Part shown: piece by piece, positions 27,927 to 36,720 of the stretch
Position numbering within the stretch: position 1 is the first letter of the stretch
Layout of the letters: every line of letters begins with the position of its first letter
Position numbers and translations under genes: made by a program
The notes under the pieces: model-generated
Databases searched by the model: none
What the model saw: the letters and a program-made list of their open reading frames with translations, nothing else
Told to the model about the DNA's origin: nothing
Source: Paenibacillus silvae
GTDB lineage: Bacteria > Bacillota > Bacilli > Paenibacillales > Paenibacillaceae
Reading direction: 5' to 3'
DNA length: 64,000 bases
Assembly: GCF_014639235.1 (NCBI RefSeq)
Contig: NZ_BMFU01000003.1
Span: 434,001-498,000 of the forward strand

Positions 27927-30492
27927 ATCCATCGTTGACTGGATGAGCTCCTCGCTCTCCGGATTGTTTAAAGTCATCTCTGTCGTTATTCAGGAAGTGG
28001 TCGGATTTTTCTCCGGGCTGTTTATGCTGCCTCACCCGCTCCTGTTCATTGTTATATTAGGTGTACTGGCATTTCTGGTAGGCAGATTGCCACTTACCTT
28101 GTTTACCGTGATCGGTTTCCTGCTCGTAGATAACCTGGGCTACTGGTCCCAATCCATGGACACCCTCGGTCTCGTTATTACGTCAGGATTAATCTCCATC
28201 CTGTTGGGCGTGCCTGTCGGCATCTGGCTGGCATACAGCAAAACAGCAGCACGCATTATCACACCGCTGCTCGACTTTATGCAGACCATGCCAGCATTCG
28301 TATATCTGCTGCCAGCGGTTACGTTCTTTAGTCTCGGCGTTGTTCCGGGCGTCATCGCCTCCGTAATCTTCGCGATCCCGCCAACGATTCGTCTGACACA
28401 CCTGGGTATCAAACAGGTATCCAGTGAGCTGGTGGAGGCCGCGGATGCCTTTGGATCAACCTCAGCTCAAAAATTATTTAAAGTTCAGCTTCCACTCGCG
28501 CTGCCAACCGTGATGTCCGGTATTAACCAGACCATCATGCTGTCCCTTTCCATGGTTGTTATTGCATCCATGATCGGTGCACAGGGTATCGGTGCGGAAG
28601 TTTACCGTGCCGTAACACAGCTGCAGATCGGTAAAGGCTTTGAAGCCGGTCTTGCTGTCGTGGTGCTTGCTATCGTGCTTGACCGCTTTACTCAAAACCT
28701 GTTTATGCCAGGCCGCAAAAAGACTTCCCGTGTCTCAACCCGACAAAAGGTCTGGATTACTGCTGCAGCAACACTGCTCGTTCTCGTTGCTGGCTTCTCT
28801 CAATATTTCACTGGCAGCACAACATCTGCAGGCGGCAACAATGGAACAGCGAACGCTGTAGGTGAAGAAGTCAACTATCAAATTATCGGTATCGACCCTG
28901 GTGCTGGCATTATGAAATCTGCAGCTAAAGCGATAGAAGATTATCAATTGTCCGATTGGAATCTGATTGAAGGTTCTGGCGCAGCGATGACTGCTACACT
29001 AGACAAAGCGCTCAAGAACAAAGAACCGATTATCGTTACAGGCTGGACGCCTCACTGGATGTTCAACAAGTACGATCTGAAATATCTGGAAGATCCGAAG
29101 AAGTCCTTCGGGGATGCCGAAGAGATCCATACGATTGCCCGCAAAGGTTTGAAGGCCGATCACCCTGTTGCTTACGAGTTCCTCTCCCGCTTCAAGTGGA
29201 CCTCTGATGAGATGGGTGAGATGATGATTGCGATTCAGGACGGTACTTCCCCTGAACAGGCAGCCAAAGAGTATGCCGAGAAACATGCGGATCAGATCAA
29301 TGAATGGACCAAAGGTCTGACTCCTGTGAACGGCGATACGTTTAAACTGAGCTACGTTGCATGGGATTCAGAGATCGCCAGCACCAACCTGCTGAAATAT
29401 GTCATGGAAACCAAGCTTGGCTACAAAGTCAATGCGCTTCAGGTCGAAGCAGGACCGATGTGGACTGGTGTCGCTTCAGGTGATGTTGATGCTTCTCCTG
29501 CCGCATGGCTGCCGCTGACGCATGCTGATTATTGGGCACGTTACAAGGATCAGGTCGAGGATCTTGGAGCCAACATGACAGGTGTTCGCACAGGTCTCGT
29601 TGTTCCGAAATACATGACAGACGTCAACTCCATTGAGGACTTGGAAAAAGGTGCTTCTTCTTCCGATTCATCTGCTGCACCTGCAGCGAGTGCTAATATC
29701 GGAAACGAAGTAAATCATCAGATCATCGGGATTGATCCAGGCGCAGGCATTATGAAATCCACTGCAGCTGCGATTGAGAAATATGGTCTGACGAACTGGA
29801 ATCTCGTAGAAGGGTCCGGCGCAGCCATGACGGCTACGCTGGACAAAGCATACAAGAACGAAGACCCGATTATCATTACTGGCTGGACACCGCACTGGAT
29901 GTTCAATCAATATGATCTCAAATATCTGGAAGATCCTGATAAAGTCTATGGTGACGCTGAAGAGATTCATACGATTGCTCGTAAAGGCTTGAAAGAAGAT
30001 CAGCCTGTTGCTTATGAGTTCCTGTCCCGTTTCAAGTGGACCTCCGATGAGATGGGCGAGATCATGATTGCCATCCAGGGAGGAACTTCCCCTGAGCAGG
30101 CCGCCAAAGACTATGCCGATAAGCATAAGGATCAGATTGCTGAATGGACCAAAGGTCTGACTCCTGTGAACGGTGAGACGTTCCGTCTCGGTTATGTCGC
30201 TTGGGACTCCGAGATTGCAAGCACCAATCTGCTAAAATATGTAATGGAAAACAAGCTCGGTTATAAAGTAACCGCGTTGCAAGTGGAAGCCGGACCAATG
30301 TGGACTGGCGTTGCTTCAGGTGACGTTGATGCCTCTCCGGCAGCCTGGCTTCCACTCACCCATGCTGATTATTGGGCGAAATACAAAGATCAGTTAGATG
30401 ATCTTGGTGCCAATATGACAGGTGTCAAAACCGGTCTGGTCGTGCCAGCCTACATGGATGTTAAATCCATTGCAGATTTAAAAGATCATTAA
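27892..30492 (+). CDS. OpuA permease fused to two tandem betaine-binding domains
   Basis: An 866-residue fusion. Residues ~1-290 are the OpuAB-type permease, with about seven transmembrane segments and the EAA-like loop ELVEAADAFGSTSAQKLFKVQ shortened. Residue ~325 starts a first OpuAC binding domain (IIGIDPGAGIMKSAAKAIE; GWTPHWMFNKYDLKYLEDP; PAAWLPLTHADYW). After a Ser/Ala linker (~584-606) a second, nearly identical domain runs to the end. Both keep the Trp residues of the betaine cage. Known OpuA fusions carry one such domain per chain. Because the transporter is a dimer, this one would carry four receptors. ATG 27892 follows AAGGAGGAAGC. Confidence 0.93.
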   Translation: MIPKIPLASWIESIVDWMSSSLSGLFKVISVVIQEVVGFFSGLFMLPHPLLFIVILGVLAFLVGRLPLTLFTVIGFLLVDNLGYWSQSMDTLGLVITSGLISILLGVPVGIWLAYSKTAARIITPLLDFMQTMPAFVYLLPAVTFFSLGVVPGVIASVIFAIPPTIRLTHLGIKQVSSELVEAADAFGSTSAQKLFKVQLPLALPTVMSGINQTIMLSLSMVVIASMIGAQGIGAEVYRAVTQLQIGKGFEAGLAVVVLAIVLDRFTQNLFMPGRKKTSRVSTRQKVWITAAATLLVLVAGFSQYFTGSTTSAGGNNGTANAVGEEVNYQIIGIDPGAGIMKSAAKAIEDYQLSDWNLIEGSGAAMTATLDKALKNKEPIIVTGWTPHWMFNKYDLKYLEDPKKSFGDAEEIHTIARKGLKADHPVAYEFLSRFKWTSDEMGEMMIAIQDGTSPEQAAKEYAEKHADQINEWTKGLTPVNGDTFKLSYVAWDSEIASTNLLKYVMETKLGYKVNALQVEAGPMWTGVASGDVDASPAAWLPLTHADYWARYKDQVEDLGANMTGVRTGLVVPKYMTDVNSIEDLEKGASSSDSSAAPAASANIGNEVNHQIIGIDPGAGIMKSTAAAIEKYGLTNWNLVEGSGAAMTATLDKAYKNEDPIIITGWTPHWMFNQYDLKYLEDPDKVYGDAEEIHTIARKGLKEDQPVAYEFLSRFKWTSDEMGEIMIAIQGGTSPEQAAKDYADKHKDQIAEWTKGLTPVNGETFRLGYVAWDSEIASTNLLKYVMENKLGYKVTALQVEAGPMWTGVASGDVDASPAAWLPLTHADYWAKYKDQLDDLGANMTGVKTGLVVPAYMDVKSIADLKDH

Positions 30493-30614
30493 GTCCGAAC
30501 CATTTTACAGCCTTTATTTTGTCCGTCATTATATCTGTTCTAATATTGTTATTTCTTTAAATGAACCCCCTTCTCTAAACATACGGAGAAGGGAGGGAGT
30601 CTAAATTAAACCAA

Positions 30615-30650
30615 AGAGACGAAGTGGCTTTGCATGCCTTCTTCGTCTCT
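30615..30650. terminator. Bidirectional intrinsic terminator
   Basis: AGAGACGAAG pairs with CTTCGTCTCT, lying between the convergent opuA operon and the stalk-domain gene. An additional CCCTTCTC/GAGAAGGG hairpin sits at 30567-30593 without a T-run. Confidence 0.75.
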
Positions 30651-30656
30651 GTCCTT

Positions 30657-31748
30657 TTATTGTTGCAAATACTGATCGACATACTTTTCTGCGTTAATCG
30701 AACCTATGGCAATCCAGTCAGCGTAGGTCTGTCCGAATATTTTATACAGTAACTCACTGGAATACAGCCCACTCGTTTTTCCGAAAAACAGATATAGCTC
30801 CTTTACGGTATTGGTATGTTTTTTACCGTTCACATCTGTCCACTTAACCTTTTTGTTCAGATCTACCTTACTGATATCCTTCGTATGAATCTGTACAATC
30901 GTTCCCTCAACTTTGAAGTAAACCATAACACTCTTCTCGTATGGATGACCTTTGAGAATACTCCAACCTTTCATATCTCCTGTAGCTGGTACAGCGTAAA
31001 GTTTTCCTTTCTTAGCCGGAGTAGTCGCTGCGGCACTGCTTTGTTTTTTTGGCTGTTCAATCTTAATATCCATTGTTCCTTGACCAATGGATATCTGCAT
31101 CATTTCGCCATTGTTTTTCAATCCTGCACCAAAAGCATCCGATAGTACGGAAGCAGGCATTAAAGTCACGCCATTTTGTACAAGAAGTGGAGATTTTAAC
31201 GTGAGAGAATTGCCATTTAAACTAGCCTTTGTACCCGATTTGGGTAAACTCACTTGCTTGGAACCAACTTTAATTTCAAAGAGACCCTGTTGACCCAAAT
31301 AATTGACACTGCCTCCCATAGCTTGAACTACCTCTTTCATAGGAACAAATGTCACACCATTTTTGAGATAACCCCCATCTATTGCATTGTCTAAGCTTCC
31401 TGAAATGGTGACTGACTTTTCTATATTTTCAACCTTAACTGTAATTTTGGAAGAACCAACGCCTATCATTTTGACCATGCCATTACTTAATACCTGAAGC
31501 AGGTGTGGATCACTAATTGTAAAGTCTGTTTTGGTAAGACCTACACTTCTTCGATAATATGGATCATTGGCATCGTGTAATGTGGATTCATCATCATAAA
31601 TAACATAAATATTCAAATTAAACTTATCTCCGACAGAAGCCATAATTGAAGGATCGAGTTCAATATCCTTTACTTTTAAGTCCTCTGCAAACACATGGGA
31701 ACCGAATAAAAACATAAAAAACATGACCAGTACACTGATTTTTTTCAT
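30657..31748 (-). CDS. Secreted stalk-domain (copper amine oxidase N-like) protein
   Basis: A 363-residue exported protein with a signal peptide (MKKISVLVMFFMFLFGSHVFA). The middle part has the two-copy stalk pattern of copper-amine-oxidase N-terminal domains: YLKNGVTFVPMKEVVQAMGG and LVQNGVTLMPASVLSDAFGA. The C-terminal ~110 residues (DMKGWSILKGHPYEKSVMVY) are not recognised. No oxidase catalytic domain is present. ATG 31748 follows GAAGGAG. Such proteins are numerous in Paenibacillus and are thought to act at the cell wall; the role is unknown. Confidence 0.75.
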   Translation of the reverse strand: MKKISVLVMFFMFLFGSHVFAEDLKVKDIELDPSIMASVGDKFNLNIYVIYDDESTLHDANDPYYRRSVGLTKTDFTISDPHLLQVLSNGMVKMIGVGSSKITVKVENIEKSVTISGSLDNAIDGGYLKNGVTFVPMKEVVQAMGGSVNYLGQQGLFEIKVGSKQVSLPKSGTKASLNGNSLTLKSPLLVQNGVTLMPASVLSDAFGAGLKNNGEMMQISIGQGTMDIKIEQPKKQSSAAATTPAKKGKLYAVPATGDMKGWSILKGHPYEKSVMVYFKVEGTIVQIHTKDISKVDLNKKVKWTDVNGKKHTNTVKELYLFFGKTSGLYSSELLYKIFGQTYADWIAIGSINAEKYVDQYLQQ

Positions 31749-31852
31749 TCTTTTTTCTCCTTCTCGTATGTAGTCTCTTTGCTTCAAGCAACCTTTGTTT
31801 ATTGAGAACTCTACTTCCCCCTCCCTATTATATATCTTTTTTCGGTATTATT

Positions 31853-31874
31853 TTCAAAAAATTAATTTTTTGAA
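31853..31874. repeat. Perfect 22-bp AT palindrome at the edge of an IS remnant
   Basis: TTCAAAAAATT is followed directly by its reverse complement AATTTTTTGAA. It abuts the first recognisable codon of the IS30-like remnant. IS30 elements are known to prefer palindromic targets, so this could be the old target site or a degenerate IS end. Confidence 0.6.
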
Positions 31875-32773
31875 CAGGGGAAAAGTACCCGAGCGATTGC
31901 GAAAGAACTAGGCAGACATCACGCCACCATTGGCCGGGAACTCCGCCGAAATACAGTAAGAACACCCCTACGGCGCGGAGAACGCTCAAGAGGGCTATGT
32001 CCAGCGCCGTAAAGCCTCCGTTTCCGCAGGGAAGTGGAATCCAGAACTGGCGAGTCGCATCGAAGAAAAGCTTCAGGCAACCTGGTGTCCAGAGCAGATC
32101 GTAGAGCGTTTGCGTCAGGAGGGTCAAGCGATGATATGTTTTAAAACGATCTATCGTTAGCTTTATACCGGCCGTCTGGTGAAAGGCATGCTTGCCGTCC
32201 TCAGGCACAAAGGGAAGCGTCAAAAGCCAGCAGAGACACGCGGCAAGTTTGCTGTGGGCAAGCCCATCTCTCAACGCCCGAAAGAGGTTCGTCACCGGGA
32301 GACCTTCGGCCACTGGGAACTGGATACGGTGGTTTCAGGTCATGGGGAAAGCAAGGGCTGCGTAGCGACGTTCATCGAGCGAAAGACCCGCTTGTATAGC
32401 CATTCGTATGCCTGATCGTACCGCGTTGTCCATGGAGATTGCCTTTGGAGTAGCAGCTTCGCAGTATCCTTCTCAAGCGTTTCAAACCGCTACCGCAGAC
32501 CATGGCAAGGAGTTCGCCTGTTACAAAAGCCTGGAAGCCGTTCATGGCGTGCAGGTGTATTTTGCATATCCGTATTCCTCCTGGCAACGCGGCTCGAATG
32601 AAAATGCCAATGGCCTCCTGCGAGAGTTTTTCCCCAAGGGGACGGATTTTGCCCAAATCACGGCTGAAGCGCTGGAAAACGCTCTGGACTCGATCAATAA
32701 CAGACCACGTAAATGTTTGAGTTGGCGAACCGCTCACGAATCCTTTTCGGAGGTACTGTCGCACTTGGCTTGA
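31875..32773 (+). pseudogene. IS30-family transposase remnant
   Basis: A decayed transposase. The helix-turn-helix (QGKSTRAIAKELGRHHATIG) is present but the ~25 residues before it are missing. The frame shifts near 31965-31985. An in-frame TAG at 32158 replaces the Trp of IYRWLY. The first catalytic Asp is in HWELDTVVSGHGES. A second frameshift lies near 32400, and the DDE core resumes with TADHGKEFACYK, YPYSSWQRGSNENANG and the C-terminal NNRPRKCLSWRTAHE. At least one stop, two frameshifts and a 5' truncation make it inactive. No intact inverted repeats were recognised. Confidence 0.9.
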
Positions 32774-33142
32774 CAATCCGTCATAAAGAAATATAGAAAA
32801 GTGTAATTAGCACTAAATACCAAATACTACTTCTGATGCATACTCACAGAAAGAAAGGTATCAGTCCTAACGCACATCAAGACGACGATCTGCTGGATCG
32901 CCGCATCTGAAAATCTTTTAGTCTTCCTTTTCAACCATCATTCGTCATACGTTGGCAGATTGTCGTTTTATCACTTTTATTGTTCCTCCACTCCGTCGTT
33001 TACATAATTTACCTTCTGGTTATAGTGTAGAAATCCAATGTGAAACATAGATATGCCCTTGATGAATTTAATGTTAATCCTGATTAAGGGATTTACACAA
33101 TGCAGCATCAGACGAAAGAGGAGCCATCAATATACACAATCC
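32774..33142. other. Intergenic, nothing recognised
   Basis: A gap between the IS30 remnant and the kimA terminator. No open frame with a ribosome site, repeat or RNA fold was seen. Confidence 0.4.
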
Positions 33143-33187
33143 AAAAAAAATCGCGAGTTCTCTACATTTCTGAAGAGAACTCACGAT
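33143..33187 (-). terminator. Intrinsic terminator after kimA
   Basis: On the minus strand ATCGTGAGTTCTCT pairs with AGAGAACTCGCGAT and is followed by TTTTTTTTGG. Confidence 0.88.
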
Positions 33188-33311
33188 TCAATGTGTTAAG
33201 CATGTATTAAATGTACACTTTCCTCTGCGATCGGGTCATTTTACAATATTCTGTACATCCATCTGTACCTCATGGTTATCCAGCAGTGAAGCTATCATGC
33301 ATAGGCCGCAA

Positions 33312-35129
33312 TTACCGATTAAGATGATACGGCACCGTTGTAACAATCACATCTTTATAATTGATCAGATAAGCCCGGATCATGAAGCTGGTCTGGTTAT
33401 GCAGTACATTTTGCCACCAGTGCTTGGTAATGAATTGTGGAATCAGAATAGTAATATGATCCGTTTCGGCTGTTTTCCATTCCACCGTATCAATGAACTT
33501 TTTAAGCGGCCCCATAATGCTGCGATAGCGGGATTTGATCACGACCAGACGCACACCCGGATTCCATTCCTCCCACTTCTGCTCCATCTTGCGAATCGCC
33601 TCATCGTCGAAGCCAATGTACAGCGCCACCACATGATCCGACATCGTCTGGGCATAACTGATCGTATTCATAACCACCCGGGTAATGCCCGCCACCGGAA
33701 TGACAATGGTGTTGCCCTTCTTGGCCGGTTTATCCACCTGAATATCAATCCGCAGCTCATCTGCGATATTGCAATAGTGACGTTTAATGCGCATGAACAC
33801 ATAGACCACGAGCGGCAAAAAGATAAAAATAACCCATGTCTGGGTAAACTTGGTGAAAATAAAAATCAGCGTAATGGACAGCGTGGTCAGCATGCCGATT
33901 GTGTTTACAAGCAGTTTTGTCTGCCATCCGGACGGTTTGATTTTGATCCAGCGTATCATCATGCCGAGCTGCGACAGTGTAAACGGAATGAATACCCCTA
34001 CCGCGTAGAGCGGAATCAGGCTGCCCGTATCCCCTTTGAATCCTACCACAAGCAGTGCGGACATCACGCTGAGAAAAATAATACCGTTGGAGAAGCCCAA
34101 TCGGTCTCCTCTGACCATAAACATATGCGGCATGTATTTATCCTTTGCCATCATAAAGGACAGGAGCGGGAACGCCGAGTACGCCGTATTGGCTGCCAGG
34201 AACAGGATTAAAGCAGTTACCCCTTGAATGATAAAATACATGCCCCCTCGGCCAAACGTTGCTTCGGCAATCTGGGAAATCACCGTTGCTTTCGGGTCCG
34301 GTTTAATACCGTAACCATACGCCAGGAGTGTAATCCCGATAAACATCGCACCCAGGATACATCCCATCAGCAGCAGCGTCCCGGCAGCATTTTTCTCAGC
34401 AGGCTGCTTGAAGTTCGGAATCGCGTTGCTCACTGCCTCTACCCCGGTCAAGGCGGAACAGCCGGAGCTGAATGCCTTGAGCAGCAGGAAGAGGCTAACG
34501 TGCGACAGGCTTGCTCCGAATTCCGGTGCAGCAGCATGCATTCCGCCAGTCAGAAACTTGATACCACCGGAAATAATGAGAATCGCAATTGAAAAAATAA
34601 ATAGATAAATGGGGATAGCAAGCACCGAAGCAGACTCCGTAACCCCACGCAAGTTCATAACGGTCAGAAATACAATCATGATCAGTGCGATAATGACACT
34701 ATAGTCATGCAGTACAGGAAAAGCGGATGTGATCGCGTCCGTACCTGCGGATGAGCTTACAGCCACCGTCAGAATATAATCGACCAGCAGCGAACCTCCG
34801 GCAATCAAACTCGGTGTAGTGCCCAGATTATCCTTGGCTACGATGTATGCGCCGCCCCCTGTAGGATAAGCAAATATCGTCTGACGATACGAAAAAATTA
34901 AAATGACGAGTAATCCCAGCACGGCGATGGAGATCGGAACCGAATACCACAGCGCCGCGAATCCGGCTGCAACCAGCACAAGCAAAATCTGTTCCGTACC
35001 GTAGGCCACGGATGATAAAGCATCGGAAGAGAGGATGGCGAGCGCCTTCCATTTCCCCAATTTTTCTGCATCCAATTCAGCCGACTTCATTGGCTTGCCG
35101 ATTAAGATTCTCTTCATTTTGCCAAGCAT
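33312..35129 (-). CDS. kimA: KimA-type potassium importer, APC family
   Basis: A 605-residue membrane protein with about twelve transmembrane segments and a C-terminal cytosolic domain of about 150 residues (KGNTIVIPVAGITRVVMNTI). The opening KALAILSSDALSSVAYGTEQ, followed by FAYPTGGGAYIVAKDNLG, is diagnostic of KimA (formerly YdaO), the high-affinity H+/K+ symporter controlled by c-di-AMP in B. subtilis. ATG 35129 is chosen for spacing (eight) after AAGGAAG; ATG 35135 and 35153 are alternatives. No ydaO-type riboswitch is recognisable in the leader; a consensus SigA promoter with a palindrome at the -35 is present instead. Confidence 0.9.
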   Translation of the reverse strand: MLGKMKRILIGKPMKSAELDAEKLGKWKALAILSSDALSSVAYGTEQILLVLVAAGFAALWYSVPISIAVLGLLVILIFSYRQTIFAYPTGGGAYIVAKDNLGTTPSLIAGGSLLVDYILTVAVSSSAGTDAITSAFPVLHDYSVIIALIMIVFLTVMNLRGVTESASVLAIPIYLFIFSIAILIISGGIKFLTGGMHAAAPEFGASLSHVSLFLLLKAFSSGCSALTGVEAVSNAIPNFKQPAEKNAAGTLLLMGCILGAMFIGITLLAYGYGIKPDPKATVISQIAEATFGRGGMYFIIQGVTALILFLAANTAYSAFPLLSFMMAKDKYMPHMFMVRGDRLGFSNGIIFLSVMSALLVVGFKGDTGSLIPLYAVGVFIPFTLSQLGMMIRWIKIKPSGWQTKLLVNTIGMLTTLSITLIFIFTKFTQTWVIFIFLPLVVYVFMRIKRHYCNIADELRIDIQVDKPAKKGNTIVIPVAGITRVVMNTISYAQTMSDHVVALYIGFDDEAIRKMEQKWEEWNPGVRLVVIKSRYRSIMGPLKKFIDTVEWKTAETDHITILIPQFITKHWWQNVLHNQTSFMIRAYLINYKDVIVTTVPYHLNR

Positions 35130-35225
35130 GATCATAACTTCCTTCCATCTCATATCTATAAATCCTTGTCTCTGTTTACCTGTAATCCTTTGTTTCTTGC
35201 CTCAGCTCATCTGTGAAGCATTGTT

Positions 35226-35261
35226 ATTATGCAAAATCGCAGAGCCATTGACAATATGTCA
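35226..35261 (-). promoter_or_regulatory. kimA promoter with overlapping palindrome
   Basis: On the minus strand TTGTCA, a 17-bp spacer and CATAAT (5/6 each). TGACA-TAT-TGTCA, a perfect palindrome at 35249-35261, overlaps the -35 element and may be an operator. The 5' UTR is under 100 nt. Confidence 0.65.
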
Positions 35262-35384
35262 TTTCACCCGAAAATCGCCAGCGCGTGATAATACATTCTA
35301 CGATTCAATATTTGATAACAAAGCCATTCTTATTCGGTAATTTGAACGTTTTTGAGCTAAAACGGCGATTGATTGCCTGAAAAA

Positions 35385-35418
35385 CGAAAAAGGCCTTCGG
35401 TTATGAGAACCAAAGACC
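35385..35418 (-). terminator. Intrinsic terminator of the BtrH-like gene
   Basis: On the minus strand GGTCTTTGGTT pairs (two G-U) with AACCGAAGGCC, followed by TTTTTCGTTTTTC. It lies about 80 bp after the stop of the BtrH-like gene. Confidence 0.75.
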
Positions 35419-35496
35419 ACTTTTTCTATAGGAAATAGAATTAATCAAAATTTTCAAATAAAAAACACCATATGTATGGCTAGAATTTTGTTCGAC

Positions 35497-36501
35497 CTAA
35501 TCAATCACCAAGCAACTTAGCATTTTATCACTGATCTCCATGTCCAACTTTTTTAAGTTCACAACTATTGAATATAAATTTTCAATTAGACCAAGGTTGT
35601 TAGTTACCATCAGTTTTAAATACAAATTTCTTAAAATCAGAGAATGCTCAAGAACTATTTTATATTTTGTAATAATTTCATTTGATTCTTTTAACCTATT
35701 TTGATCTGTTAAGTATTTAAGTCTAAGCAGCATACATTCCTTATGCTCATAAAATAAATGTGGTATTCGAATATCATAGAGCGTTCTATCGTGTTGAACT
35801 GCCTTCAAATGCTCTATAAATCCATCATAAGCACTTACTCCATAATAGTTACTATCTGGTAAAGAATAAGAATTCATCATATTACGTTTAGAAGAGTTAT
35901 GAGAGTACAAATAGTCTTGCAGTAAGCCTTCAATAAGATTCATATTGAGCTCGTACTTAATACTTTTTTTGTAAATTTGAGTAATTGGTGCTCCTGCACT
36001 GAAAATAGCCTTTTCCATTAGCTCATAAGGGACATTTGTTTTTCTATATTGCATGTTCTGATCAAATCCGCTAACCAAATATAATTTGTTAACTGAATCA
36101 TAGCCATATATTAATATGTCATGAAAATGTTGCTGTTTAATTTGATAGGCTTGACGCGATGGAATATAATATTCGTCTACAATTGTGTACAGGTAATGGC
36201 CCTCATCAAGTGAATACTGTATAACGTCATGAACATTACATGATAATTTTTCAAAAAAAATATTGGGGGACATCGGACAAAAATCTAACCAAGGAAAGGC
36301 CGTGTGGAATTCTTCTGTCGCTAAATGAAAATCAACGGAGTAATCAAAAAAGTCTTCTTCACAATTAGTTTTGCCAACAACTTGTATAAAGTTTGAGTAA
36401 AACCAAGGTAAACATTCTGGATAATTTAAAATAATTGACAAGCGGTATGCATGTATTTGATAGCTACGAATGGGGGGATCCGCTAATGGGAGAACTATCA
36501 T
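35497..36501 (-). CDS. BtrH N-terminal-like orphan protein, AT-rich
   Basis: A 334-residue soluble protein. The segment YTIVDEYYIPSRQAYQIKQQ, then HFHDILIYGYDSVNKLYLV, resembles the BtrH N-terminal / C39-like peptidase-fold region (YyxPxxxx...H...GYD) found in antibiotic biosynthesis enzymes; the first Cys-containing segment (LNYPECLPWFYS) fits loosely. The C-terminal third is helical and unrecognised. The gene is clearly more AT-rich than its surroundings and rich in Ile, Tyr and Asn codons, suggesting horizontal acquisition. No biosynthetic partner genes adjoin it. The ATG at 36501 has GAAGGG six bases upstream. The family call is tentative; if the gene is expressed it stands alone. Confidence 0.5.
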   Translation of the reverse strand: MIVLPLADPPIRSYQIHAYRLSIILNYPECLPWFYSNFIQVVGKTNCEEDFFDYSVDFHLATEEFHTAFPWLDFCPMSPNIFFEKLSCNVHDVIQYSLDEGHYLYTIVDEYYIPSRQAYQIKQQHFHDILIYGYDSVNKLYLVSGFDQNMQYRKTNVPYELMEKAIFSAGAPITQIYKKSIKYELNMNLIEGLLQDYLYSHNSSKRNMMNSYSLPDSNYYGVSAYDGFIEHLKAVQHDRTLYDIRIPHLFYEHKECMLLRLKYLTDQNRLKESNEIITKYKIVLEHSLILRNLYLKLMVTNNLGLIENLYSIVVNLKKLDMEISDKMLSCLVID

Positions 36502-36564
36502 TAGTGCCCTTCAACTCCTAAAAATAGAATTTATTCGCTTTCACACGTAAACCCAGATAAATAA

Positions 36565-36593
36565 ATTCTAGTCGATCCACATGCATATAACAA
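36565..36593 (-). promoter_or_regulatory. Putative promoter of the BtrH-like gene
   Basis: On the minus strand TTGTTA, a 17-bp spacer and TAGAAT, about 60 bp before the start codon, within an AT-rich gap. Confidence 0.5.
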
Positions 36594-36720
36594 CCTGTCA
36601 ATTTATAGTTTTTAATAAATAAAAATGATAACATTCTTGAGGTCTAGCCTTTTTTAAATTGGTAAACCCAGAGTAATGTGTAGGCCAACCTTGTGGCAGG
36701 CCCAGCTCCAAAATAAAAAA

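Noticed and set aside
35130..35496. ydaO c-di-AMP riboswitch upstream of kimA
   Set aside because: Looked for the conserved core by eye and did not find it; the short UTR leaves little room.
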